Shown piece after piece: positions 1 through 11,559 of a DNA stretch of 64,000 bases. Within the stretch, counting starts at the first letter, position 1. Each line of letters begins with the position of its first letter. The position numbers were made by a program, and so were the translations under genes. The notes under the pieces were generated by a model. It did no database searches. It saw nothing but the letters and a program-made list of their open reading frames with translations, and was not told the origin of the DNA. Source of the stretch: Pontederia crassipes (lineage: Eukaryota > Streptophyta > Magnoliopsida > Commelinales > Pontederiaceae); assembly GCA_030549335.1 (NCBI GenBank), contig CM060197.1:47023654-47087653 (forward strand). Reading direction: 5' to 3'.

Positions 1-590
1 ATATCGTCTTTATTCAGAATTAAACGTTAATTATACATGGAACTAATTAACTAATTAATCACCTCATGCTATTAATTTTGAAAGTTTTTATCCCGATGGC
101 ACATTGTATAGCCACAACTAGAACTACAAGATTATTCAACATGCGATACTGTCATATTGCAATGATCCTTGAATGCAATAAAAAGTATTCTTTTGAAGGG
201 AAAAAGTACAATTTAAAGTATACATGAATTAACTCTAACTTAAATATGAATATAAATAATTTTATAATTTTCAGATCTATTCATGTGACACAGAACAACC
301 TCCAACATCCGCCAATTATCTATTAGATAAAAGGAATATGTTCATGGTTAAAATAACAAAAGTAATTATTCATAGTTGGGATAGTTATAACAAGCTTAGC
401 ACCAAGTGATACTGAAATATGCTCCTTCATGTGAATATTAATGCATGCGAAAGTGATGGATCCATATTCAAGGATTTACTTTATCGATAAAAGATTTCTT
501 GTAGTATCTTTGTATTTTCCAAACAAAAGATTGCTTCAATATTATTGATTGAGGCTTATTTGCATGTGATTCAATTTTCAACTAGGCAAC
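1..590. repeat. Duplicated 3' flank of a protease-inhibitor gene (copy 1)
   Basis: This AT-rich segment closely matches the DNA starting at 7447, just downstream of the protease-inhibitor gene. Shared stretches include the run around atacatggaactaattaac and the later block with gatggatccat (about 460 here, about 8245 there). The window therefore probably opens just downstream of another inhibitor gene copy lying outside it. No open frame was recognised. Confidence 0.75.
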
Positions 591-1995
591 ATAATCGTGC
601 GATGCGTGACTATAAATCAGATTTTTTTAAATATTTTATATATAACAAATATATTAGTTAAACTTATAAGAACAAGTCGAAATAATTTTTAATATACTAA
701 GTACTAAAATTTTGATTTAATCTTAATTATTATTCAGAATTTGTTTGTATAAATATGTGATAAAGAAAGTGAAGCATGCATGATTTTCATCAAATGATTA
801 AATGTATGAACTACAATAGTTAATAGTATGATACATATTTTTGTGTATATGTATACATCCAAACAGGAAAAATATATGAGGCACAGATATTTATAAAATA
901 GAATATGGTAACATTTATATGTAACTGTATATCCATATTACAAATAAAAGTAGAAAGAATATTTAATAGAATATATGTTATCTGCTATGGATGGAGAATA
1001 TGTAGGAGAGATGAAAAAGTAAAGAAGAAATAAATAGAACTTTTAATTACTTGGTTGCATACAATTAACTGTAAATAAATTAATATGAATATGATGTATC
1101 AGTTCTACCCACTTTCCAATAAATATTTTTTTATGACAATCAATTAACATTCTAGAGTTCCAAGTTTATTGTCTCTTAGCTTTTTTCTCAATGCACAATA
1201 TTAACAACCACTGATGCGGTAGAATTGATGGCAGGATAGAGGAGAAATGATTAAAAAGTTCCTTTCATACTAATAATTTCATGTTGCCGAAATGAATTAA
1301 AATGATTACATATAATTTAGAGATTGTTTTATAAAATTTAGAGAAATGATTAAAAAGTTACTTTCATAAAATTAGATTTTAATAACATTGATTTATGTGT
1401 ATCATGTATCATCTCAAAAAGTAATTATTCACTTTTTCAACTTTGGAAACTGATCGTTCACGAATTAATTAAGTAAAAAACTGAACAGGAGTTCTGAAAC
1501 TGAAAAAGCTGAGCATTGATGCAATGTTGGATTAACAAAGTTAAATCACTCAGACAGAAAGTACAACTCACAAAAATTTATAAAAATCTATTAAGAGTTA
1601 AAATTAAATAATTGGAGGGGAGTTGTACGATAGAAAGAGATGGATTGAATAATTGGAGGTTACATTATGCATGTTAAAATTTAAATGCGTAAAAATTCAC
1701 AAGTTAAATTTTGCAATCAATTGTTTGATAGAATAATTATTTGTAACAATCAATTGACCGTTCGGATTCCAAATTTATTAGCTCTTAATATTTCTTCTTA
1801 AATGTATCATATTAATAGCCATCAGTTATCTCATATTTTTTTTGTATAATAATCACTATCTTTTATGTGAGGGAAAACAATGTACGAAGTAAATAAAGAT
1901 GTTTTAGAAAAAGAAATATATAAATGTATACAATCTATTAATATAATTGATTTAAATCTTTCATATTATTTAATATTTATTTATTTTTAATGTAT
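591..1995. other. AT-rich intergenic DNA, no gene seen
   Basis: Low-GC sequence without a convincing open reading frame, RNA gene or element ends. Short homopurine and homopyrimidine runs only. Confidence 0.5.
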
Positions 1996-2201
1996 GGAGT
2001 TAAGTTAGAGAAGTGGTGAGTTTATTGCAAAGGTCAAATATGAACATTTCAATTTTTTCTTAAAATAAATATCTCATTAACTCACTTCTGTAGCTTAACT
2101 CCGCACATTAAAAATATCTCATTAATTGAGTTTAAGAAAAAAACTGAAACATTCATATTTGACCTTTGCAATAAACTCACCCACTTCTTTAACCTAACTC
2201 C
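1996..2201. mobile_element. Foldback (hairpin) MITE, about 206 bp
   Basis: Two long inverted arms face each other. The left arm begins GGAGTTAAGTTAGAGAAG and the right arm ends with its near-exact complement at 2201, the arms matching over about 70 bases with few mismatches. No coding content. The end of a similar arm reappears at about 5940-5970, beyond the CACTA element. Superfamily is not determined because no clear target-site duplication was seen. Confidence 0.65.
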
Positions 2202-2212
2202 ACATTTAAATA

Positions 2213-2330
2213 ATTAAATCTTTAAAAATATAAACTCATAAAGAAGATAAATAGGAATGATGATTAAAGAAATAATGTAAACTGATTACAATCCTACCTT
2301 TGATCCTTAGAATAATATATATATATAATT
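2213..2330. repeat. Direct repeat flanking the CACTA element (partner 5975-6085)
   Basis: The block containing aggaatgatgattaaagaa, then ataatgtaaac and gatccttagaat, recurs with few differences at 5975-6085. The two copies lie on either side of the large CACTA insertion. They extend far beyond a 3-bp target duplication, so they reflect an older local duplication. Confidence 0.7.
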
Positions 2331-3289
2331 AGTTAGTGATTATTTAAGTTGATACACTACAAGAAAAATGGATTTTTGCGATGAAAATTTCTCATGGCCG
2401 GCTATCCCTCGCATGTTTCGACGTTATTTTCAACGGTTCATGCTATTTAAGACGGAAAAATTTCCCGCGGTTCAAACCCTTGCAAGTACCAATGATTTTT
2501 GCGACCCTCGCACGTTTCCTACGGTTTCAGCCGTCGGAAAACCTAATTTAATATTTCCGCCGACTCGATTGGAAAAAAAAATTCCTTTATTTAATAATAA
2601 TAATAATAATATATTAATCTTCCTACGGCTTCGGGGAAATGTTTTCTATGACTGAAGCCGTCGGATGACAAAAAAATAATAAAATAGTCCTAATAAATTA
2701 CCTTTGAAGAAATATATTTTAAATAGTGTCGACGGCTTAAATCGTCAGAGGTCTAGTTATAAATAACCCGACCCCCTCTACTTCTGGTTGTTTCTTCCCT
2801 CGATCATTCGACATCCCCAACGACCTCCAGCCTCCTTGCTCATGCTCCGGCCACCTGCTGCTTGCTCAAGCGGCTTTCGGTGCTACTGCAAAGGACGTCC
2901 GAAAATTCCCTTCAATCGATTACGGTGAACCCTGTCTCTAGAGAATCGAATCGAAGGTACACCCATGCCTTGCCATCTTTCACTTACGTCCACCCCATGT
3001 GAAGTATGTCTCGGACGCCCGGCGGAATCGTCGACTGCCGCGGCTCTCACCGCCACCTGTGGCTCTCGCTGGCCGCTGCGAAGCCTCACTGGCTTTCCAC
3101 TGTCAGCCGCTGCGAGGCCTAACGGCCTTTCTGCAGCCGCCGCTGGCCGCTGCGAAGCCGGACGGACTTGCTGCAGCCATCGTCGTCCGCTGGGAAGCCA
3201 GACGGCTTGCAGTGCTCGTCGACCGACTATAATGGATGGATTCGGCTGCTCATGCCGTCGGCCGCTCACGATCGTTGCCAGGCAGATCT

Positions 3290-3600
3290 AAGCATGAATC
3301 GACTGGATCCGGGCCATTCACGGGCAGAACCGGCCATGCACGGTCGGATCCGTCCGTGAACACTCAGATCCAGACCATTCACGGCTGAACCAGCGTTGCA
3401 TGGCAGGGTCCGGGCCGTTCATGGCTGAAGCAGCCATGCACAATAGGATCCGGGCCGTTCATGGATGTAACCGGCCATGAACGCCCCAATTCAACTGTGA
3501 ACGGCCGGATCCGGGCCGATCACGCCCAAATCTGACCTTGCACGCACGGTTCCGATCGTGATCGGCCCGATTCGATCAGTTGACGCTTGGTTTCAGGTCG
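3290..3600 (+). repeat. Degenerate ~40-bp tandem repeat inside the CACTA element
   Basis: A unit of about 40 bp, roughly ggatccgggccgttcatgg followed by ctga-ccagccatgcac, is repeated some five to six times with substitutions and length changes. Each unit is internally palindromic around ggccatgcac/ttcatggc. GC-rich and non-coding as far as can be read. Confidence 0.65.
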
Positions 3601-3844
3601 TACGTGCTAGGATCTAGCCATTGACATCTCAGGCCTATGCATTGACGTCGAGATCCGTGCATTCGCACTCGGATCCACATCGATGGCCCAAGTTCATATC
3701 TTATAGAGTTGTTGTTCATATTTTTCTATAGATGCATATGTATTTCATATTCTATGTTCATGCTTCCATCTTAACATTTCTACTCATGGTTAAAGTCATT
3801 AGTTAACATTTTACACTTTATTTTTAGTTAACAAATAACATGTC

Positions 3845-4355
3845 TCCTCCGCAGCATCTCGTCGATGGATGTACAATCGAATGAATCCTGGTCATTATGT
3901 AACTTTCATTATTTTTTACTCTCATAATGTCACTCCGTCAACTTACAGGAGTCCTTCAAAGTAAAATAAGTTGAGCATCATTCACATATCACATAGGGGT
4001 CAGCGACACCATTGACCTGTCGACAATTATGGACGGACCATGTTGGAGAGAATAGGGGCCGGATCGACGATCTCGGGTCATCCTTATAGTAGTACAAATA
4101 TTGGTTATGGGCGAAAATCAATATACGGTGTTCCCAATGAAGACGTGAGATGACTATTTAATGAGATGTGGGATCAATGATTAATAGAAGTCCAACATAA
4201 GGTCTGTGAAGAGATCCATTAGGAGGTGCGCCAAGAATTTGAAGCGCGACAAGAAGCTTTTGAAGCGTGACAATGGAAGGAGATGAGAGACTGATTCGTG
4301 AGGCGATGTGTGGCCAGCAAGATGACGATGTCGGCGAACATGAAGAAGAAGATTA
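3845..4355 (+). pseudogene. Remnants of CACTA transposase-associated coding sequence
   Basis: Near 3855-3900 one frame reads SSRRWMYNRMNPGHYV, which resembles the start of the Transpos_assoc domain found at the N-terminus of plant CACTA-encoded proteins. At about 4195-4355 the frames read an acidic, glutamine- and glutamate-rich stretch (EVRQEFEARQEAFEA, then QQDDDVGEHEEED before a stop), resembling the C-terminal tail of Ptta/En/Spm-family proteins. Stops and frame changes interrupt both, and the large TNP2/transposase core is absent. This is an internally deleted derivative, not a functional gene. Confidence 0.6.
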
Positions 4356-4701
4356 GTTGTTACTTGAATTTATTTGTATGATTGTTATCGTTCTTGGACA
4401 TGTGAATTTGTACCTTACTTCTTGCGGATTGAAAATTGATGCACGCTTCAATGGGTTTTTTTAATGAATTTGTACCTTTATTTATGTCATTTGAAAAAAA
4501 AATTACATGAAGATAGAATTTCTCATGGTTTGCACCATAGGAATCTATCCCACGGCTGAAGCCACTGGAATGTTTCCCACGGCTAGAGCGGTGGGAAGTT
4601 CCCATGGGTGGAGCCACAGGAACCTTTCCCATGGCTCCAGCCATGTGAAATTTATTTTTTGTTTTGCGCCTCATCTTCCCGCCCGGATTTTTCATAGCCG
4701 A

Positions 4702-4703
<2 letters not shown>

Positions 4704-4743
<40 letters not shown>
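4704..4743. repeat. (AT)n microsatellite in the CACTA element
   Basis: About 20 uninterrupted AT units between GC-rich flanks. Confidence 0.95.
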
Positions 4744-4746
<3 letters not shown>

Positions 4747-5802
4747 GCCACCGAGCGAAATCCAGCCATCTCCATTCCTGCGATCACGTAGGTGAGCGAG
4801 GGAGAGACAGAGGAGTCCGACGACGGCGGATTCTTCATCCAGTGGCAACTTCAGCTTCCTCACCGGCAACGACTGCGTCCTCTGGCGTGATTCGACGACG
4901 GCGTCCTCTCCGACCATTCGACGACATCATTTTCCTCGGGAGGCATCTCCCTCTGGTGGCAGCTCCCTCTCCCTCTCGCCCTCTTGTCGACGATAGCTCG
5001 TCGTCATCCGATCCGGCTATGGGCGGCTAGATCTGGCCTCCCATGGCCGGATCTGGCGGCTCGGGGGCGATCCCGGCGATCCGGGTAAGGGCGGCAAGAT
5101 CTAGCCTCCCACGGTCAGATGTAGCGGGCCGCCGGCCGATCCAGCTGTGGACGGTCAGATTTGGCACAGCCGCTTGGTGCCCGATCCGGCCGGATCAAGC
5201 CGCCCGACGGTCTCATCTTGGCGGCCCACGTGCGTGATCGAAAACGACCGTGTGGACGGCCATTTTGGCCATAGCCAATATTTTTTAAAAAAATAATAAA
5301 ATAATCCTTCCGACGGCTAGAAGCCATGTGAAGGAAATTTCTTCCCGCGACCTTAGCCGTCGAAACCTTTCCACGGCTGGGGCCGTAGGAACACTTTCCT
5401 ATGGCTACAATTGTGGGAAGTTGTTTCCCGAGGCTGGAGCCATGGGAACAGCTGTGGGAACGCTTTTCTCGCGGCCTAAGCCGTGGATACCTCCCCACGG
5501 CTGTAGCCGTGAGAACATTTTTCCATGATTGTAACCATGAGAAGTTCCCACTATTAGAACCGTAGCATGAGTTCCTATGGCTACAACCATGAAAACTTGA
5601 CAGTCTGAACAAGTTTTCCACGATTTTGACCGCAGGAACTTTCCACGACTCTTGGGAAATTGTGTGAAAAAATTTACGACGAGCAATTTTCCAACGGTAT
5701 CCTCCCGTCGGAATAACCGATGGAAAAGCTCATTTGCGATGATTTTCCCATATTTTCCCATGGCTGAAACCATGAAAAAATATCATTTTTCTTGTAGTGA
5801 TA

Positions 5803-6355
5803 TTAGTGGTGGAGGAAAATTCTATTGTGTTATAATTAATTGGGTTAGTGGGTTTAGGATTTTATGTCATTTACTATTTTAATTACTGATATTAAATGAT
5901 ATGTTTGTTATGAATTAGATCGGAAAATTAAAAAAGAAATAATCGTTACACTTCTCTAATTTAACTCCTCAGGTTAAAAATAAATAAATCTTATAAAAAA
6001 TTAAAACTAAAAAAAAGAAAGATAGGAATGATGAGTAAAGAAATAATGTAAACTTTGTAACATTGATCCTTAGAATTATACAAATTTGCAAGAATTTTAT
6101 ATAATGATTGTAATATAAGAGTTTATGCTATTTAACATTATATTTTTTTAAACTGGGAGAGTGTAAGAATTGATTTGAAAGTTTAATAAGCTTGTTCATG
6201 CACTGACATTCACAGGAGAAATTTTAGGGAAAAACTGTGTGCATGCATTCATGCACTCACCTGCATATTCATGCCCGATATTTATCCACATTAAATATAT
6301 GCATGAATGTGGAAATCTAGGTATAACCTCCCCCATTTGAATCTCCATGTTCGCC
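5803..6355. other. Intergenic AT-rich DNA upstream of the protease inhibitor
   Basis: Contains the partner direct repeat (5975-6085) and the end of a foldback arm at about 5940-5970. Otherwise no gene or element ends recognised. Confidence 0.5.
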
Positions 6356-6362
6356 TATAAAA
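6356..6362 (+). promoter_or_regulatory. Candidate TATA box of the protease-inhibitor gene
   Basis: TATAAAA sits about 540 bp before the start codon. A plausible GT-AG intron in the 5' leader (donor AG|GTATGAAC at 6463, acceptor TGTGTAG| ending 6868) would bring the spliced leader to roughly 130 nt. The leader intron is an inference from the splice-like sequences. Confidence 0.45.
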
Positions 6363-6894
6363 TGATGCCTTCTTAACACTATTTTTATTACTTGCAGTCT
6401 TTTTTATCTCTAGTTCTTGGGAAAATATCTATTGGACCACATCTTTGCTTCGACTTCATAAGGTATGAACTATTAAACCATTTTACGCACGCAGTCCTGC
6501 ATGCATCAACAACTTCAGAATTTGATCCTGTGACAAATTCCTACGTTTTAAAGGATCTACATGAGTGAAAATAAGGGTGTACAGTGATGCATACCTTGTT
6601 CGAATTTCACCAGTGGAACGATTGTACCTCTTTATTTTCAACCTTTTCTATGTATTAGATCTGTGGACATTCTTTTCTAACCGGAAACAAGGATATACAC
6701 GAATTGCCTCCAAAGCAATCTCTCTCATCAATGTGTTTGTGTATGCCAATATCTCTCTCATCAATGCAAAGAGATCTAAGATTATAACAATCGTCTCTCG
6801 CTATAAACTGATGTGGCTATACTTAAATACATTTACTAAATGAATCTTATGTTTCATATTATGTGTAGTTTCCGGAGGCCTGAGTTCAGAAACG

Positions 6895-7254
6895 ATGTCA
6901 TGTCCTGGTAAGCTTGAGCTAATAAATGATAAGTTCGTGGATTATGATGCATATGTACGTGCATGTTCCAAGTTACAAATTTCTATTCGCCATGGATCCC
7001 TTGTAAGTACGTTCCTACTTAGGATCTCCATTAATAATCTAGCTAAGAATTATACAGGTAAAAGCGCATGGCCAGAGCTCGTTGGAGTGCCGATGAGGAA
7101 AGCAGCTGACATTATCGAGTCGGAGAACCCGGCGGTGACGGCGATCATCGTGAAGCGCGGTTGTGAATTCGTGACAATGGATTACCGATGCGATAGGGTT
7201 TGGGTTTGGGCGGACATTACCCAGCTGGTGGTCAAGATGCCTATCATCGGATAG
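6895..7254 (+). CDS. Potato inhibitor I family serine protease inhibitor (one intron)
   Basis: Splicing 6895-6907 to 7058-7254 across a GT-AG phase-1 intron (6908-7057) gives a 69-residue protein starting MSCPGKSAWPELVGVPM. The unspliced frame stays open by chance but would insert 50 residues between MSCPG and KSAWPEL, which in this family are adjacent. Family hallmarks are the WPELVG motif near the N-terminus, the reactive-site loop VTMDYRCDRV, and the C-terminal VWVWAD...VVKMPIIG strands. By alignment to barley CI-2 the P1-P1' bond is Met-Asp, which suggests chymotrypsin/subtilisin-type targets. Three cysteines (3, 41, 51) are present, and a disulphide from the N-terminal Cys to the loop-proximal Cys is likely. 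No signal peptide. Such inhibitors are commonly wound- or pathogen-induced; regulation here is not shown by the sequence. The 3' flank is duplicated at the window start, suggesting a tandem gene family. Confidence 0.93.
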   Translation: MSCPGKLELINDKFVDYDAYVRACSKLQISIRHGSLVSTFLLRISINNLAKNYTGKSAWPELVGVPMRKAADIIESENPAVTAIIVKRGCEFVTMDYRCDRVWVWADITQLVVKMPIIG

Positions 7255-7446
7255 AATCCAACAGATCGATCCTGATCTTGATCCTAACCGGTCCTAAGTA
7301 ATAAACGTATGCATGGAAAATGATTAGTAATAAAGGTCTGAAATAAAGTAATTTGGAATACCCCATGCTTGATAGGTCGATGCATTAATTCGTGAAGGAC
7401 AGCCATCTATGTGGTTTATGTTTTCAAAGAACTGGCTTGCTTGTTA

Positions 7447-8290
7447 ATATCGTCTTTATTCATAATTAAACTTTAATTATACATGGAACTAATTAACTAA
7501 TTAATCACCTCATGCTATTAATTTTGAAAATTTTTATCCCGATGGACCATTGTATAGCCACAACTAGAACTACAAGATTATTCAATATGTCTTACGTCAT
7601 ATTGCGTTGATCCTTGAATGCATTAAAAAGTATTCTTTTGAAGGGAAAAATTACAATTTAAAGTATACATGAATTAGTTCTAAATTAAATATGAATATAA
7701 ATAAATTTCAGATCTATTCATGTGAAGCATTTGATATCGATATCATGAGAAACAAAACAACCTCCAATATCCTAATGCCAACTATCTAATAGATAAATGG
7801 AATATGCTCATGGTTAATAATAACAAAAAGTAATTATTCATAATTAGGATAGCTATAATAAGATTAGCACACTTGAGTTCATAAGTCCTAGTGCTTCTTA
7901 GCACATTTTGTACGAATATAATTAAATAATATTTCTAATTATATCTCACAATTTTACTCTCTAAAGGGTGTAATTGATTTTCTTCGTTTTCACATTTTTT
8001 TCTTTCATTCATCGCGATCTTGATTTTTCATCTTTCTTTAAGATGATAATAATCGTTAATGGAATCTTAAAAATAGTCTTGCACATGAACAACATAGTAA
8101 ATAACACTAAGATAAAACAATATTTAATGCAATATTAAACATCATAACACACTTAACAACATGGTACACGTCAGTATCATAATATTGCACCAAATGATTA
8201 CTGAAAAATGCTCCATCTTATGAATATTCATGAATGTGAAAATGATGGATCCATTCAAGGACTTATTTTCTCTATCTTTTGCATTTTCTG
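7447..8290. repeat. Duplicated 3' flank of the protease-inhibitor gene (copy 2)
   Basis: Matches 1-480 over most of its length. The match is interrupted between about 7871 and 8190 by roughly 320 bp of AT-rich DNA absent from copy 1, where ttagcac is joined directly to caagtgatactg. That segment is an insertion in this copy or a deletion in the other; no clear inverted ends were found. Confidence 0.75.
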
Positions 8291-8810
8291 AAATCACGGT
8301 CTGTAACAAGTTTTTAATGCCTACAACTGCGGAGGCACAGATCATTACTGATAGGTAAGGACCGTGATTTTGTGTCTTCTTTACTCGTTCTATTCTGTGT
8401 TCACTGGAGTTTGAGAACTCGCTTGATGCCGCCGACGGTTGTATATGCGCAGTGGCTAGAGAAGGCTGCAACAAAGTTCGTGCTAGAGAGGACGATGAAG
8501 GTGTCATTGGTGAAGATAGGTGTTGCAAAAAGCTTGTCGGAGATGAGGATCATTCGTCGGGGTTGTTGTGTCACAGAGTGGGGATCATCAGTGAAAAATT
8601 TTGCGAAGCAAGGTTGTCTGCGTGGAGCAAACAAAGGCGAACACCGATGATCATGTCTATGTCTCATGCTTGCCATCAGAGTTGATGTCATTCAGGGTTG
8701 TTGGACTGATCAAGTCTTACTATGGAATAATATTTTGTTTAAAATTCTGTGGATCAAAATCATTATACTTGACTAATATAATGTTTATTTTTAACAGTTA
8801 TTTTTCTCAT
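8291..8810. other. Moderate-GC stretch with overlapping short open frames, unidentified
   Basis: Composition rises here and short frames are open on both strands (for example 8372-8650 plus and 8142-8528 minus). None shows a recognisable domain, start context or partner exon. It may be an old gene or retroelement fragment. Confidence 0.3.
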
Positions 8811-8819
8811 CATAGCAAA

Positions 8820-9390
8820 TTAACATAGACGCTCTTTCTCATGAAACAATACTTTAAAGTGCCCGTGAGATTACTAAATTAGGGCACACTAATGTGGCAT
8901 GAGGCCCCCCGTAAGAATGTGGAGCATTTAATTTTTCATACATTAGGTTCATGAGCCTTCTTTATGATGAAAAAATTATTGAATTCTTTGTAAACTAAAA
9001 ATACACAGCCAAGACCTTTATTTCTTTTTCCATAGTAAACTTATGGCTCCTTTTTTGCTAGTCCTAGAAATTTTACCATTTGAAATTAGCCAAAGAAATT
9101 AACTAGCCATTTTTTTTTTATATTTTTTATACATAATACACTTCCTCTTGTAGTTATATGTTCTTGATATTTGGAGACGCGACCATGAAGCTACGAAGAG
9201 GGATTTATTTTAACATCTCCATCTAAATTAATGAAAAATTAATATGTATAAACTTTCTTTTTAAAAAAATTCAGTACGTATTTAACACAACATAAACACT
9301 GGAAATACCAAATTATTACGGAACACGAATCTTGATGCTTGATCATTCAACCTAAGAGCGAGGAGGTTGACGAGTGTCAGTGGTGTTGGC
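8820..9390. repeat. Degenerate RALF-module flank (gene lost)
   Basis: The segment aaagtgcccgtgagattact at about 8860 matches 23911, and the block from 9180 (gaagagggatttatttt, then cagtacgtatttaacacaac) to the gagcgaggaggt at about 9357 matches the 3' end region of the RALF-like gene at 24577-24775. The coding part expected next is missing, so this is a residual copy of the module. Confidence 0.6.
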
Positions 9391-10031
9391 GGTCCTTGTC
9401 GATATTTCCTTTATAACATTTTTTCCCTCTTTTCGATCGTTCGGTTCATATATATGATCATGTGACATTTTGTGCTATCTATCCGATAAGATAGTTAATT
9501 TTTTTTTACGTGCCCTGAAACTATGTCTTCTTTTCTAATTTTCTTCTCAAATTTTATAAAAATGAGATCGTACTTAAATGTTTAGCTTATTTCACTCATT
9601 TATCGATCTTTCTTAATGTAGCGCACATAAAATAATATTAAAACAAAAATTATAACAAAAAAAAAGGCATCTCTTCATGCACGTCGCCAAAGAGTGGCGC
9701 ATCCACCCCTCCCCTCTTCTCTCTTCTCTCGGAAGTCGGGAGAGAGAGCGAACCCCCTCTCGTCATTTTTTATTTTATTTTTTTAAAATGATAAATTGAC
9801 GATAATTGATGGAAATAATAATTAGTAAAAAAAGATAATTAGTGAAACGAATTAAGAGGAAAGAATCATGCCGTTATAAAATAATATTAGAGTAAAGAAT
9901 TATAAAAGAAGGTATAGTTCCAAGGTAACCTCGGATGAACGGATTCAATATAATATTTTTTTTCAATCTCTAAAACAAGCCAATTAATATATAGTAATAA
10001 TTTATTTTAAAATAATGCAAAACATTAAATG

Positions 10032-10037
<6 letters not shown>
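9391..10037. other. Intergenic DNA, no gene seen
   Basis: AT-rich, with a short CT/GA-rich patch at 9700-9760. No element ends or coding signal recognised. Confidence 0.45.

Positions 10038-10083
<46 letters not shown>
10038..10083. repeat. (AAT)n microsatellite
   Basis: About 15 tandem AAT units. Confidence 0.95.
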
Positions 10084-11559
10084 TTTTTGTCCTGTTTCGA
10101 GCATAATACGTGAAATCCATTTGAGTGAAAGCGTATACTTTCCATATGTATCTTTTTTTAAAACATTAAAAAATATTATCAAATATTCCTAGATCCTGTA
10201 CTTTTAATAGATATTTATGTTTATGACAATGCTAGACATATTTGATTCTACAAATTAGCATCATTAATATATTATCTATCAACTTTATGAATTACATAAT
10301 TATTACTCATATTTATTCTGATCTTATTTGAGTAATTATATGATTAATTTTTAAATATAGTAAATTTTTTTATAGGTTTTAGTCCCCCCAGGAGTAGGGT
10401 AGATTAACATGACGCCCTGTTAATAATAATGCGTAAATGTCACCCATGGCACTTAGCCTTTTACGGAGCTCGTCGAAGCTGCCAAAATCCTTGAGAAGTG
10501 TTCCGCAAAAAAATGCCACTTATGCCGAAGTCCCAATGTCACATGTCCCATAGTGTTGGTAAAACTTAATAATGGATACATAATAATAATTTCATGCTAA
10601 TTTTGAAAATATCAACTTAAATTTCTTAAGAAAAAACTAATATGTTTTTCCTCAGTGAGTTGGATTAGTCTTTTTGTTTTTGCTTTTATTTATAGATGTT
10701 TTTTTGTTTGTGATGGAGTATTCATTTAACACCTTATATTCCATTTTCTACTGATTTTTTTTCCATCGAACCTGTCATTTGGTTTTATTAAATTTAACTA
10801 TGAAATTAAATTATGTTAATATTTCTTTTGGTTGAGTATAAACATTAAAATTTATTTCTTAATTGTCTTTTAAATTTCCCTTGCAAGATATGAAATGCAA
10901 GATGAGAAAGAGGGAAAAGTATTTTCTACAGGTGATTTCCTATGGAAAGGGCATAATGGTCTAACCACATTTATTTGGAGTGGCAGTAATAATAGAGGGA
11001 GCCGTAAATAATTAATTGATCGGATGGGGTAGTTAATTATGTGACGGATGCAGACCATAATTATCCTTAGGGGGTGGATTCTCTCATTAAAATTATTTAT
11101 TTTATGCACCATTCATTAACAGTTCATATTATAAATCAATGTAGAAGAGATGAAGCACCGCATCTTCTGTAAGCAACATGTCCGACTGGGCGTACGTTGA
11201 AAGATTGCCGGAGTGTTTCACTGTGATGTCCGGATGCTTAAATTTGTATTGTGATTCATGATCAAAATGATTCCTATATATGTGTGAATTTATATAATGA
11301 TGCTAATAATGTCTTACGATATTAATTTTAATTTTATTTGTAAATGCTAATAATGATGCTCAACAATTGGGACAAAAACCATCCGTTTCATAGTTAGACA
11401 ATCTTAGTATTTTTGTTTCCTATGTCATATACACTGAAGTACACCTTATATAAGCTTTCACGAGAATTGAGCTATATATTTTACATCCTTATAATATTAT
11501 TTCTTCCACGAGGAATTTAGTTTCAACAATGTTTGAATGTAAAATTTGTGCAACAATTT

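Larger units (their letters stand above)
2355..5799 (+). mobile_element. Non-autonomous CACTA (En/Spm-type) DNA transposon, 3,445 bp
   Basis: The left end reads CACTACAAGAAAAATG and the right end TTTTTCTTGTAGTG, which are inverted CACTA termini. The element is flanked by the 3-bp duplication ATA (2352-2354 and 5800-5802), as expected for this superfamily. Both subterminal regions are packed with short palindromic units of the form cggctgaagccgtgggaa, typical of the transposase-binding subterminal arrays of CACTA elements. The interior retains only fragments of transposase-related coding sequence (3845-4355), so it cannot be autonomous. GC content is well above the surrounding DNA. Open frames reading through the subterminal arrays are low-complexity by-products and were not annotated as genes. 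Confidence 0.93.

Noticed and set aside
2883..3291. Overlapping open frames of 60-130 codons in the GC-rich part of the first CACTA element
   Set aside because: Compositionally biased, open on both strands, no domain, and located in non-coding transposon DNA.
4360..5773. Several long open frames on both strands (for example 185 and 168 codons)
   Set aside because: They read through the (AT)n run and the palindromic subterminal units of the CACTA element, so the openness reflects repeat structure.
6463..6868. Additional upstream protein-coding exon for the protease inhibitor (92-codon frame at 6565-6843)
   Set aside because: No signal peptide or family similarity, and the family's usual MSCPGKS start is present at 6895. 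The region is better explained as a leader intron.
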